Positions 1-5,980 of a stretch of DNA of 9,320 nt are shown here, in pieces (the first letter of the stretch is position 1; every line of letters begins with the position of its first letter). The notes under the pieces are model-generated. The model worked only from the letters and a program-made list of their open reading frames with translations, ran no database searches and was not told the origin of the DNA. The position numbers and the translations under genes are program-made. The stretch is from assembly GCA_002335355.1 (NCBI GenBank), contig DCTD01000079.1, forward strand, positions 3,484 through 12,803, read 5' to 3'. Source of the DNA: Patescibacteria group bacterium UBA1449. GTDB lineage: Bacteria; Patescibacteriota; Microgenomatia; UBA1400; UBA1449.

Positions 1-1
1 G

Positions 2-793
2 ATAGAAATCTTTGCCTTAGTTGGTTTCTTTTCTGCGCTAGCAACAAACTTGCCGGAGTTATTTGTTGCCATTACGAGCGGTTTGAGTGGAAAATCAGAG
101 ATGGTTTTAGGGGTGGCCTTGGGCTCTAATATCGTTAACTCCACTCTCATTATTGGTAGTGCTGCCATTGTTGGTGGGAGTTTAGCGGTGGTGGCAGATT
201 TTGTGAAAAAGGATGTACTTCGTGCTTTTATTGCTGCAGCTTTTCCGTTACTGCTAATGGTTGATGGTCAGTTATCACGACTAGACGGATTGTTACTCTT
301 ATTAGTATTTGCGGCATACCATGTGGCGGTATTTAAAGAGAAACATCAGTATATCAACAATAACAAAACCATCCCCTTTAAACAGGTTGGCAAGTGGTTA
401 CATCAGGTTAATAAGCATTATTCTCCTCACCAAGCTGGTTGGCTTGGTTTGGCAGTAGTCATGCTGTTGTTTTCTGCTGAGATGGTAGTGCAAACAGGTA
501 GCCGAGTAGCTGTTGATTTAAACTTGCCAGTTTTGCTAGTTGGCTTGTTACTTGTTTCAGTAGGAACAAGTTTACCGGAACTAGCCTTAGAAGCGCGGGC
601 AGCCCGTTTAAAACAAACCGGAGTAGTATTTGGTAATCTCCTGGGATCTTTGGTGGCAAACTCAACGTTGGTGTTAGGGATTGCAGTCTTTCTTTCTCCA
701 ATTACTATTGCCCAGCCGGAAAAGATTACTCAAGCTGCTTTAGTCTTCTTACTTGGTTTCTTTTTACTGTGGGTGTTTATTCGAACAAAGTAA
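2..793 (+). CDS. Sodium/calcium exchanger (CaCA family), 5'-truncated by the window edge
   Basis: Membrane antiporter expected to exchange Ca2+ for Na+ (or another cation) across the cytoplasmic membrane. The reading frame is open from the window edge, so the start is missing; 263 residues are visible. Both alpha-repeat motifs of the CaCA superfamily can be read: ATNLPELF (visible residues 14-21) with GSNIVNS (41-47), and GTSLPEL (188-194) with GNLLGSLVANS (211-221). Their glutamates (19 and 193) match the ion-coordinating acidic residues of NCX-type exchangers. Between the repeats lies a hydrophilic loop (about 112-145). The two repeats are not equivalent: the first has GV where GN is usual, and the second has GSL where GSN is usual. 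The protein ends at a TAA just after FIRTK, one helix earlier than expected, because the frame continues with a convincing transmembrane segment (see 794-865). The family call is firm; the ion specificity is not. Confidence 0.9.
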   Translation: MEIFALVGFFSALATNLPELFVAITSGLSGKSEMVLGVALGSNIVNSTLIIGSAAIVGGSLAVVADFVKKDVLRAFIAAAFPLLLMVDGQLSRLDGLLLLLVFAAYHVAVFKEKHQYINNNKTIPFKQVGKWLHQVNKHYSPHQAGWLGLAVVMLLFSAEMVVQTGSRVAVDLNLPVLLVGLLLVSVGTSLPELALEARAARLKQTGVVFGNLLGSLVANSTLVLGIAVFLSPITIAQPEKITQAALVFLLGFFLLWVFIRTK

Positions 794-865
794 AAACTAC
801 AACGGTGGGAAGGTATGGTGCTTGTACTTCTGTATCTAGGCTTCGTTATCACTCAACTTATCTAA
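794..865 (+). pseudogene. Cut-off last helix of the exchanger, in frame after TAA
   Basis: Reading on in the exchanger's frame past the TAA at 791-793 gives 23 codons, KLQRWEGMVLVLLYLGF then VITQLI, before a second TAA at 863-865. A charged RWEG turn followed by about 17 hydrophobic residues is what I expect for the C-terminal helix of this family, so the segment looks like the true end of the exchanger separated by one stop codon. No frameshift is needed, so a single substitution (for example AAA, CAA or GAA to TAA) would explain it. It could be a recent nonsense mutation, a base-call error, or read-through. An internal ATG at 815 could start a tiny peptide, but I see no ribosome site for it. 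Confidence 0.6.
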
Positions 866-884
866 ATTTTGATTTTTGAAATAC

Positions 885-893
885 TGGTACAAT
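885..893 (+). promoter_or_regulatory. Extended -10 promoter for the glycosyltransferase gene
   Basis: TGGTACAAT is an extended -10 element (TGn followed by TACAAT, 5 of 6 to consensus). It ends 12 nt before the ATG at 906, so transcription would start about 5-7 nt upstream of the start codon and the mRNA would be nearly leaderless. No good -35 box lies at normal spacing, which fits an extended -10 promoter. The same nine bases recur at 9023-9031 before pyrH. Confidence 0.55.
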
Positions 894-905
894 AGCAGTT
901 GATCT

Positions 906-2108
906 ATGCGTATTGCTTTACTTTGTGACTCATTTCCGCCCTATGTTTCAGGAGTATCTACCTATTGTGTTGAACTAGCTCGGTGGTTACTGAAGTACGG
1001 TCACTCTGTTCTAATCGTAACTCCTAAACAGGAAAGAAGCGTTGTCCCAAAAGGCTTAGAAGAGGCCCATATTGTTCCCATGCTTTCTATTCCCTCAACG
1101 TATAGTAGTCTAAGAATCTGTTCACCCAATTTTCCTGTAGTTAGTAAACTTATGATGGATTTTAAGCCTGATATTATTGATACACAGGCACCTTCATTCT
1201 TAGGAATGGATGGACTACTCTATTCAAAAGTTATGAGAGTTCCTTGTATTGGAACATTTCACACCCTTTTTACTTCAAAGGAATATTTGCAAGTTATATT
1301 CAAACTGAAACGTTTAGGCATGGTTGAAAAGGCAAGTCGGTCCTATCATCGTTTTTTCTATAACTCATGTAACCGAGTGTTTACGAGCACTGAGCGGATG
1401 TATAGTCTGCTTCGATCCTATGGCATCAAAGAACATAAAATTGATATTATTCCTATCTTATTTGGTGTTGAAAACGTAAAAATACCAACTCCTCCTGAAG
1501 TAAAACAAATGAAAAAACAGTATCAACTCAAAAAGAATGTTGCACTGTTCTTGGGTAGATTAAGTAGTGAAAAGAACGTGCTTGAGCTTGTAGATGTTTG
1601 GCGGGATGTTGTAAGAGAACAACCGGAGAGCACTCTGTTGTTTATTGGAGACGGTCCAAGTATTCCGGCACTTAAACAAAGAATGACTGAGAATAAATTA
1701 AGAGATAATGTTGTTTTTACTGGCATGATTGATCATGAAAAATTGATATCAAGTGGACTTTTGGCTGTTGGAGACGTGTTTATTTCAGCGAGTACTACTG
1801 AGACACTGGGTTTAAGTGGGCTTGAAGCCATGGCTTACGGTTTACCACCAGTGCTTATCCAATCACAAGGCTTGTGTGAATTTGTTGGTGATAGTGGATT
1901 CGTTTGTAGATCAGAAGACAAGAAAGCATTTGCTCAAGCAATTTTACATCTCTTTACGAAACCACAACTACGAAAAAGAATGGGTGAAAAAGCAAAAAAG
2001 ATTGCTCAACAATATGGAGGAAGACAGGGAGCTTTGACAATAATCGAAAAATATAAAAGCACAATTGAAAACTACAAGAATCGGAGAAGAAGATTTGCTT
2101 ACCTTTAA
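906..2108 (+). CDS. Group 1 (GT4-family) glycosyltransferase
   Basis: A 400-residue GT-B-fold glycosyltransferase expected to move a sugar from a nucleotide-sugar donor onto a lipid or glycan acceptor at the cytoplasmic face of the membrane. The N-terminal domain has the usual opening strand MRIALLCDSFPP and glycine-containing SGVSTY (15-20), with the FHT motif at 118-120. The C-terminal donor domain has GRLSSEKN (217-224), GDGP (248-251) and the EX7E retaining-enzyme signature (E299 and E307 in TETLGLSGLEAMAYGLP). The pattern is closest to the diacylglycerol glucosyltransferase and alpha-mannosyltransferase branches, but the acceptor cannot be read from sequence. There is no signal peptide or membrane helix. 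The C-terminus is strongly basic, with RRRR at 393-396, which could help attach it to acidic lipids (inference). There is no Shine-Dalgarno before the ATG. It has its own promoter and no obvious functional partner next to it. Confidence 0.93.
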   Translation: MRIALLCDSFPPYVSGVSTYCVELARWLLKYGHSVLIVTPKQERSVVPKGLEEAHIVPMLSIPSTYSSLRICSPNFPVVSKLMMDFKPDIIDTQAPSFLGMDGLLYSKVMRVPCIGTFHTLFTSKEYLQVIFKLKRLGMVEKASRSYHRFFYNSCNRVFTSTERMYSLLRSYGIKEHKIDIIPILFGVENVKIPTPPEVKQMKKQYQLKKNVALFLGRLSSEKNVLELVDVWRDVVREQPESTLLFIGDGPSIPALKQRMTENKLRDNVVFTGMIDHEKLISSGLLAVGDVFISASTTETLGLSGLEAMAYGLPPVLIQSQGLCEFVGDSGFVCRSEDKKAFAQAILHLFTKPQLRKRMGEKAKKIAQQYGGRQGALTIIEKYKSTIENYKNRRRRFAYL

Positions 2109-2148
2109 AAATATTTTTGAAAAATTGCTTTTAATTGTATGCGTGGAA

Positions 2149-2157
2149 TGGTATCCT
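2149..2157 (+). promoter_or_regulatory. Possible extended -10 promoter for the PHP/EndoQ-like gene
   Basis: TGGTATCCT has the TGn extension and a TATnnT-type -10 (4 of 6). It ends 7 nt before the ATG at 2165, which would put transcription initiation on or next to the A of the start codon, giving a leaderless mRNA. TTGAAA (2117-2122) and TTGCTT (2125-2130) lie upstream but at non-standard spacing. This placement supports 2165 rather than 2135 as the start. Confidence 0.4.
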
Positions 2158-2164
2158 CTTACCT

Positions 2165-3484
2165 ATGCAGTTAGTTGCTGATCTTCATCTCCACTCCAAG
2201 TATTCGCGGGCGGTTTCCAAACAGATGACATTATCAGTTATGGCCGAAAAGGCTTTGGTAAAAGGTATTAACCTGCTTGCTACCGGTGATTTTACTCATC
2301 CGGTGTGGATTAAGGAACTGGAGACTCAATTAGTTGAAACTGCGGCTGGTGTTTACGCTGTTAACGGTATGGAAAATCAGTGTGTGCGTTATCTGTTTGG
2401 CACTGAGATCGCCTGTATTTATAGTCAAGGAGGTAAGGGAAGACGAGTTCATGTGCTTGTTTTTGCTCCAAGTCTTACGGTTGTTCATACTGTTAACGAA
2501 TGTCTAAAAAAACGAGGCATAAACCTGAGCAGCGATGGTCGGCCTATTATTGGCTTAAGCGTTTTTGAACTTTGTGAGCTATTGTTTTCAGTAAGCGAAG
2601 ATATAATCGTAATCCCTGCTCACGTTTGGACTCCCTGGTTTGGGATGTTGGGCTCAAAATCAGGGTTTGATAGCGTGCGGGAATGCTTCGGTAAATACGC
2701 GGAGAATATCTATGCCATAGAAACTGGTCTGTCATCTGATCCAGCTATGAATTGGCGAGTTGAGGAGTTTGGTAAACGCAGCATTGTTTCCTTTTCCGAT
2801 GCTCACAGTCCAGAAAGACTCGGCCGAGAATTGACGATCTTTGAAAACGAAGCAGCAAAAGGCATCGATGCTTTTTGTTATAAGGATTTTATTTTTACTC
2901 TGAAACAAACAGGACCATGGCTGATCAGCACAACTATCGAGTTTTATCCGGAAGAGGGTAAGTACCATGTAGATGGTCATCGTGTATGTGGTGTTAGACA
3001 AACACCTGAGGAAACCAGAAAAGCGGGTAGGCAATGTCCAGTCTGTGGAAAAACGTTAACCCTAGGGGTTCTTGGCCGGGTTGATCAAATTGCCAAACAG
3101 GAAGTAATTCCCCGAAAAGCAATGAACGAGCAGGGAGTTGCCGTGTATTCTCCTCCAAAAGGACATCATAAACCGTATATCATGGTAGTGCCTCTAACTG
3201 AGATTATTGCCCAATCTCTGGGTAAAGGTGAAAAAACGCAAACAGTTTTGGCAGAATATGATCGTTTAGTCAAGGAATTTGGTAGTGAACTGAATGTTTT
3301 GCTACGTGTTGATGTCAAAGCACTACAAACAGTAGCTGGAGATAGAGTTGCTCAAGCAGTAGCTAAAGTGAGATCGGGTGATATATTCTTTAGTCCTGGC
3401 TATGATGGGGTTTTTGGTACTGTCAGTATCTGGGACAATAAGGAAGAAACGATACACAGGAGAAAACAGCTCATGCTGTTTTAA
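2165..3484 (+). CDS. PHP-domain nuclease, probable endonuclease Q (TIGR00375 family)
   Basis: A 439-residue protein with the layout of endonuclease Q, which nicks DNA 5' to deaminated bases (hypoxanthine, uracil, xanthine) and abasic sites. The N-terminal PHP metal-binding domain shows DLHLHSKYS (6-14), GDFTH (41-45), E81, H96, PAHVWTPW (151-158), E186 and SDAH (211-214). It is followed by a zinc-knuckle region with H272, C275, C291 and C294 (HRVCG...CPVCGK), then a C-terminal domain ending in the family block PGYDGVFG (411-418). The start is placed at ATG 2165, because homologues begin just before the first DLH motif and the longer reading from 2135 adds ten unrelated residues across a likely promoter. 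There is no Shine-Dalgarno. The last codons form an inverted repeat. Family membership is nearly certain. The EndoQ activity is an inference from architecture, since related PHP proteins with other roles exist. Confidence 0.85.
   Translation: MQLVADLHLHSKYSRAVSKQMTLSVMAEKALVKGINLLATGDFTHPVWIKELETQLVETAAGVYAVNGMENQCVRYLFGTEIACIYSQGGKGRRVHVLVFAPSLTVVHTVNECLKKRGINLSSDGRPIIGLSVFELCELLFSVSEDIIVIPAHVWTPWFGMLGSKSGFDSVRECFGKYAENIYAIETGLSSDPAMNWRVEEFGKRSIVSFSDAHSPERLGRELTIFENEAAKGIDAFCYKDFIFTLKQTGPWLISTTIEFYPEEGKYHVDGHRVCGVRQTPEETRKAGRQCPVCGKTLTLGVLGRVDQIAKQEVIPRKAMNEQGVAVYSPPKGHHKPYIMVVPLTEIIAQSLGKGEKTQTVLAEYDRLVKEFGSELNVLLRVDVKALQTVAGDRVAQAVAKVRSGDIFFSPGYDGVFGTVSIWDNKEETIHRRKQLMLF
3463..3482 (+). 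terminator. Perfect 8-bp inverted repeat over the EndoQ-like stop codon
   Basis: AAAACAGC (3463-3470), loop TCAT, GCTGTTTT (3475-3482) form a perfect 8-bp hairpin with four A on the 5' side and four T on the 3' side, followed by AATACTTCATTTTC. This is the shape of a compact, potentially bidirectional intrinsic terminator. It overlaps the last codons and the first base of the TAA. The GC core is only four pairs, so efficiency is uncertain. Confidence 0.45.
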
Positions 3485-3506
3485 TACTTCATTTTCAACC
3501 TGTCCC

Positions 3507-3536
3507 TTGTTTTTAAGGGTTGATTATTGTTATGAT
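3507..3536 (+). promoter_or_regulatory. Promoter for the membrane-protein gene at 3561
   Basis: TTGTTT (3507-3512) is an acceptable -35 box. After 18 nt comes TATGAT (3531-3536), preceded by TG at 3528-3529, so it is also an extended -10. Predicted initiation near 3543 leaves a leader of about 18 nt before the GTG at 3561, with no Shine-Dalgarno at useful spacing. A weak CCCTT/AAGGG stem (3504-3508 with 3515-3519) overlaps the -35 region. Confidence 0.5.
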
Positions 3537-3560
3537 GAAAAGGTATTCTTCTTTTTACCT

Positions 3561-4280
3561 GTGAAAAACAAACAATTATCAATAACACAAGCTCTAAAAG
3601 TAGGTTGGAAGACAACTACCACTCACTACAAAGTATTCTTCTGGGTTGTGACTGCCATTACCTTGTTAACAATTGTACCGGAACAGCTTAAGGTGAACAG
3701 CCCTTATACTTCTTTTTGGTTAAGACGAGCAATTGATGTGGTGTTTGGACTTGTAACAGTTATTGTCCAGATGGGCTTGATAGTAGTAACGCTCCAAATG
3801 ATACGGGGGAAGAAAGTGCATATAAAAAGTCTATTTTCAACACACAAACCCTTAGTAAGGTATATTGTTGGATCTATTTTGTATGGCCTATTGGTGTTTG
3901 GTGGTTTACTGTTACTGGTTATACCGGGGATTATCAATCTACTTCGTGGCCAGTTTTTTGAATACTATGTTGTTGATAAACACTATGGTCCAGTAAAAGC
4001 GCTTCAAGCGAGTGCACGTTTAACACAAGGAGTCCGACTGCAACTACTGTGGTTGAACATGTTGTTTATGGCAACATTTGTGCCTCTGTTTTTACTTATA
4101 TCAACACAGTTCTTTTTAAGCCAAACCACCATAGGAAAGGTATCGTTTGGTGCAGTAGTGCCTTTTGTTGCCTATGCCTTTAACTTTATCATTCTCCCCT
4201 TAACCGTAAGCACGTATGCCTATGTCTATACTTGGCTTTTAAGACAAACAAAAGAAGAAAAATTACTAGCTCATCTCTAA
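3561..4280 (+). CDS. Multi-pass membrane protein, DUF975/GlpQ-membrane-domain-like
   Basis: A 239-residue integral membrane protein with roughly five to six helices (about 25-40, 60-85, 105-130, 163-187 and 190-225). The segment VVDKHYGPVKALQASARLT (around 145-163) resembles the conserved loop of DUF975 and of the membrane domain attached to some glycerophosphodiester phosphodiesterases, where a VD..GP.eAL..S..LT.G pattern sits between helices. No catalytic domain is attached and the function is unknown. The start is set at GTG 3561, giving a short charged N-terminus (KNKQLSITQALKVGW) typical of the family, just downstream of a good promoter. The same frame is open further upstream, but that part lies inside the preceding gene and encodes an unlikely Cys/Phe-rich sequence. 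It is followed 51 nt later by another small membrane protein that may act with it. Confidence 0.75.
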   Translation: MKNKQLSITQALKVGWKTTTTHYKVFFWVVTAITLLTIVPEQLKVNSPYTSFWLRRAIDVVFGLVTVIVQMGLIVVTLQMIRGKKVHIKSLFSTHKPLVRYIVGSILYGLLVFGGLLLLVIPGIINLLRGQFFEYYVVDKHYGPVKALQASARLTQGVRLQLLWLNMLFMATFVPLFLLISTQFFLSQTTIGKVSFGAVVPFVAYAFNFIILPLTVSTYAYVYTWLLRQTKEEKLLAHL

Positions 4281-4283
4281 AAG

Positions 4284-4322
4284 TCAAAAGGTATGAGCTA
4301 ACGTAAGAAACCTCTCTTTTGA
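4284..4322 (+). repeat. Imperfect inverted repeat between two membrane-protein genes
   Basis: TCAAAAG (4284-4290) pairs with CTTTTGA (4316-4322), and the inner GGT/ACC bases can add a little pairing across a long loop. The right arm ends 9 nt before the ATG at 4332. It could be a weak terminator, a leader hairpin or chance in AT-rich DNA. There is no T-tract beyond three bases. Confidence 0.25.
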
Positions 4323-4331
4323 TTTGTATCT

Positions 4332-4652
4332 ATGCCTGAAAAAACAACCATAACGGGACTTCCAGAAAATACTGAAGCTGCCTTAACCTATCTTCTATGG
4401 TGGGTGAGCGGATTACTCTTTTTAATCCTTGAAAAGGATAGTCTAAAAGTGCGGTTCCATGCTCTTCAGTCAATTGTCATCTTTGGCTTAGTAACCGTTA
4501 TTCCAATGATACCGATTCTTGGGTGGGTTCTAGCGCCTTTTGTCTGGCTTGGGGGGTTTGTGCTCTGGCTGGTTCTGATTGTCAAAACCTATCAAGGGGA
4601 AGATCTCGAACTGCCTGTTGTTAGTGAGTTTGTCCGAAAGCAAGTAAAATAA
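4332..4652 (+). CDS. DUF4870/Tic20-like small membrane protein
   Basis: A 106-residue protein with three predicted helices (about 18-33, 48-68 and 70-87) and a hydrophilic N-terminus. The key family feature is the motif after helix 1, KVRFHALQS (39-47), matching the conserved R-FHA-QS block of DUF4870 (PF09685, Tic20-like). The spacing is also right: EAALTYLLWWVSGLLFLILE before the motif and a PILGW turn between the later helices. Length is usual for the family. The molecular role in bacteria is not established. There is no Shine-Dalgarno before the ATG. The 51-nt gap from the preceding membrane-protein gene holds a weak inverted repeat and no convincing promoter, so the two genes may be cotranscribed. 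A lipid or membrane-organisation role shared with its neighbour would be speculation. Confidence 0.88.
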   Translation: MPEKTTITGLPENTEAALTYLLWWVSGLLFLILEKDSLKVRFHALQSIVIFGLVTVIPMIPILGWVLAPFVWLGGFVLWLVLIVKTYQGEDLELPVVSEFVRKQVK

Positions 4653-4687
4653 CTTCTCATCCTTTACTATCTCCAATTATGGTTTTT

Positions 4688-4716
4688 TTAACAGTGGTTG
4701 TGATAGCGGTTAATGT
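4688..4716 (+). promoter_or_regulatory. Possible promoter for the phosphoribosyltransferase gene
   Basis: TTAACA (4688-4693) is 5 of 6 to the -35 consensus, and TAATGT (4711-4716) follows after 17 nt but is a poor -10. This choice leaves the Shine-Dalgarno at 4728-4733 inside the transcript. A rival extended -10, TGATACAAG (4721-4729), overlaps the Shine-Dalgarno and would make it useless. Confidence 0.3.
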
Positions 4717-4727
4717 AAGATGATACA

Positions 4728-4733
4728 AGGAGG
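4728..4733 (+). promoter_or_regulatory. Strong Shine-Dalgarno, the only one in the window
   Basis: AGGAGG lies 5 nt before the ATG at 4739, which is good spacing for 16S anti-SD pairing. It fixes the start of the phosphoribosyltransferase. None of the other gene starts visible here has a comparable site; the nearest is a weak AAGG before the MFS gene. Confidence 0.8.
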
Positions 4734-4738
4734 AATGT

Positions 4739-5383
4739 ATGTTTTGCGATCGCCAAGAGGCGGGTGTATTGCTTGCTAGACGTTTACATGAGGAATTGAA
4801 CATTTTTTGCCAGGAGGAAGTGATTGTCCTGAGTATTCCGCGAGGTGGGGTGGTGGTGGGCATATCAGTAGCTACAGAGCTTCATGCAGGCCACGATATT
4901 ATTGTTGCCAGAAAACTGCAGTCCCCTCATGAAGAAGAGCTCGCTGTTGGGGCGGTAACGAAAACTCATGCAGGCTTGTATTTTAATCATGCACTTATTG
5001 AGTCAGTGGGGCTTGAACATACTCTTCTTGAACGAGTAGTCAGAGACAAACAACAGGAAGTGGAGCGTCGAGAATTGCTTTATCGAGGCAAAAATGAAAT
5101 GGCATCCCTGCATCAAAAAATTGTAGTTATTGTCGATGATGGGGCTGCAACAGGGGCTACAGCTATTGTGGCAGTGCGTAGTGTCTGGGAAGCCACTCCT
5201 AAACGGGTAATTGTAGCCTTACCGGTTTGTCCACTAGACACAGTGAAAACCCTAGAACGTGAAGCCGATGCTGTCATTACCCTGACAGTGCCTGAGGATT
5301 TTTTTGCTGTGAGCCAGTTTTATCAGGATTTTCCTCAGGTTAGTGATAGTGAGGTCATTGCCTTACTGAGTCGAACAAGCTAA
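4739..5383 (+). CDS. Predicted phosphoribosyltransferase (COG1926 type)
   Basis: A 214-residue type I phosphoribosyltransferase-fold protein. It has the family's N-terminal region, CDRQEAGVLLARRL (3-16), then PRGGVVVG (34-41), RKLQSPHEEELAVGAV (58-73) and the PRPP-binding loop VIVDDGAATGAT (130-141), with the adjacent acidic pair D133-D134. The C-terminus carries the family signature FYQDFPQVSDSEVIALL (194-210). COG1926 enzymes are predicted to bind PRPP and a base or other nucleophile, but their true substrate is unknown, so I give no gene name. In the loop the usual bulky residue after DDG is alanine (DDGAATGAT), and the usual PGNPE-like segment after RKL reads SPHEE; both are conservative variations. 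Translation should be efficient, given the consensus Shine-Dalgarno. The next gene (pth) begins 18 nt after the stop. Confidence 0.9.
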   Translation: MFCDRQEAGVLLARRLHEELNIFCQEEVIVLSIPRGGVVVGISVATELHAGHDIIVARKLQSPHEEELAVGAVTKTHAGLYFNHALIESVGLEHTLLERVVRDKQQEVERRELLYRGKNEMASLHQKIVVIVDDGAATGATAIVAVRSVWEATPKRVIVALPVCPLDTVKTLEREADAVITLTVPEDFFAVSQFYQDFPQVSDSEVIALLSRTS

Positions 5384-5401
5384 CCTATACGTGTACATAA
5401 A

Positions 5402-5974
5402 ATGACTATGAAGATTCTTGTTGGTTTAGGTAATCCCGGAGAAAGTTATCATTTTACCCGACATAATATTGGGTTTCTGTTTTTGGATTATCTTATTATG
5501 TGTAACAAAGAAGACCTCATCTCATATGTAATAGAAAGAAAACTTCAAGCTGAACTTGCTCAAATTGCCCTTTTTGGTCAGACTTGCTTGTTGGTTAAAC
5601 CGCAAACCTATATGAACACTTCAGGTAGTGCCGTTAAACGGGTAGTGGAATACTATAAACAAAAAGTCACTCCTTCATTACTCGTTATTCATGATGATTT
5701 AGATATTGCTTTTGGAGATTGGAAACTATCTTTTGCTAAGGGACCAAAGGTACACAACGGACTAAACTCTATTTGTGAACAGTTGAAAACCGATCAATTT
5801 TGGCGGTTACGGCTTGGTATTGCAGGAGAACAGTATCGCGATATTAAACGCCAGGGGAAGTCAGTGGCAGAGGAGTATATTTTACGTCCATTTAGTCAGG
5901 AAGAACAACAACGGCTACCGGAACTATTTTTGTCTGCTCAACAGGGTTCTAGAGAATACCTACAGTTATTGTAA
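5402..5974 (+). CDS. pth: Peptidyl-tRNA hydrolase
   Basis: Cleaves the ester bond of peptidyl-tRNAs released by stalled ribosomes, recycling tRNA in the cytoplasm. All core residues are visible: GLGNPG (8-13, substrate-binding N11), the catalytic H21 in TRHNIGF, YMNTSG (70-75, N72), the D98-D99 pair in IHDDLD (H-activating aspartate) and HNGL (118-121, N119). The 190-residue length is normal. The loop before HNGL reads KGPKV rather than the glycine-rich GGHGG-like lid of E. coli, a change I associate with CPR bacteria. Two ATGs compete: 5402 and 5408. The second gives MKILVGLGNPG, the usual family start; the first adds two residues. No Shine-Dalgarno is present. TACATA at 5394-5399 could be a -10 for a near-leaderless message. 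An MFS-type gene follows after 6 nt. Confidence 0.95.
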   Translation: MTMKILVGLGNPGESYHFTRHNIGFLFLDYLIMCNKEDLISYVIERKLQAELAQIALFGQTCLLVKPQTYMNTSGSAVKRVVEYYKQKVTPSLLVIHDDLDIAFGDWKLSFAKGPKVHNGLNSICEQLKTDQFWRLRLGIAGEQYRDIKRQGKSVAEEYILRPFSQEEQQRLPELFLSAQQGSREYLQLL

Positions 5975-5980
5975 GGTTTT

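Noticed and set aside
2109..2124. AT-only palindrome AAAATATTTT-like near the glycosyltransferase stop
   Set aside because: There are no GC pairs, so it is unlikely to act as a terminator; expected in AT-rich DNA.
2135..2164. ATG 2135 as the start of the PHP protein
   Set aside because: The ten extra residues are unlike the family start, and the segment contains the likely -10 element.
3378..3560. Upstream extension of the membrane-protein frame into the EndoQ-like gene
   Set aside because: It overlaps coding sequence with strong family motifs (PGYDGVFG), gives an implausible Cys/Phe-rich N-terminus, and spans a promoter; GTG 3561 is the better start.
4673..4689. CCAATTATGG followed by seven T as an intrinsic terminator
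   Set aside because: The stem is only three base pairs. The AGTAAA/TTTACT repeat (4643-4648, 4663-4668) is too far from the T-run to help.
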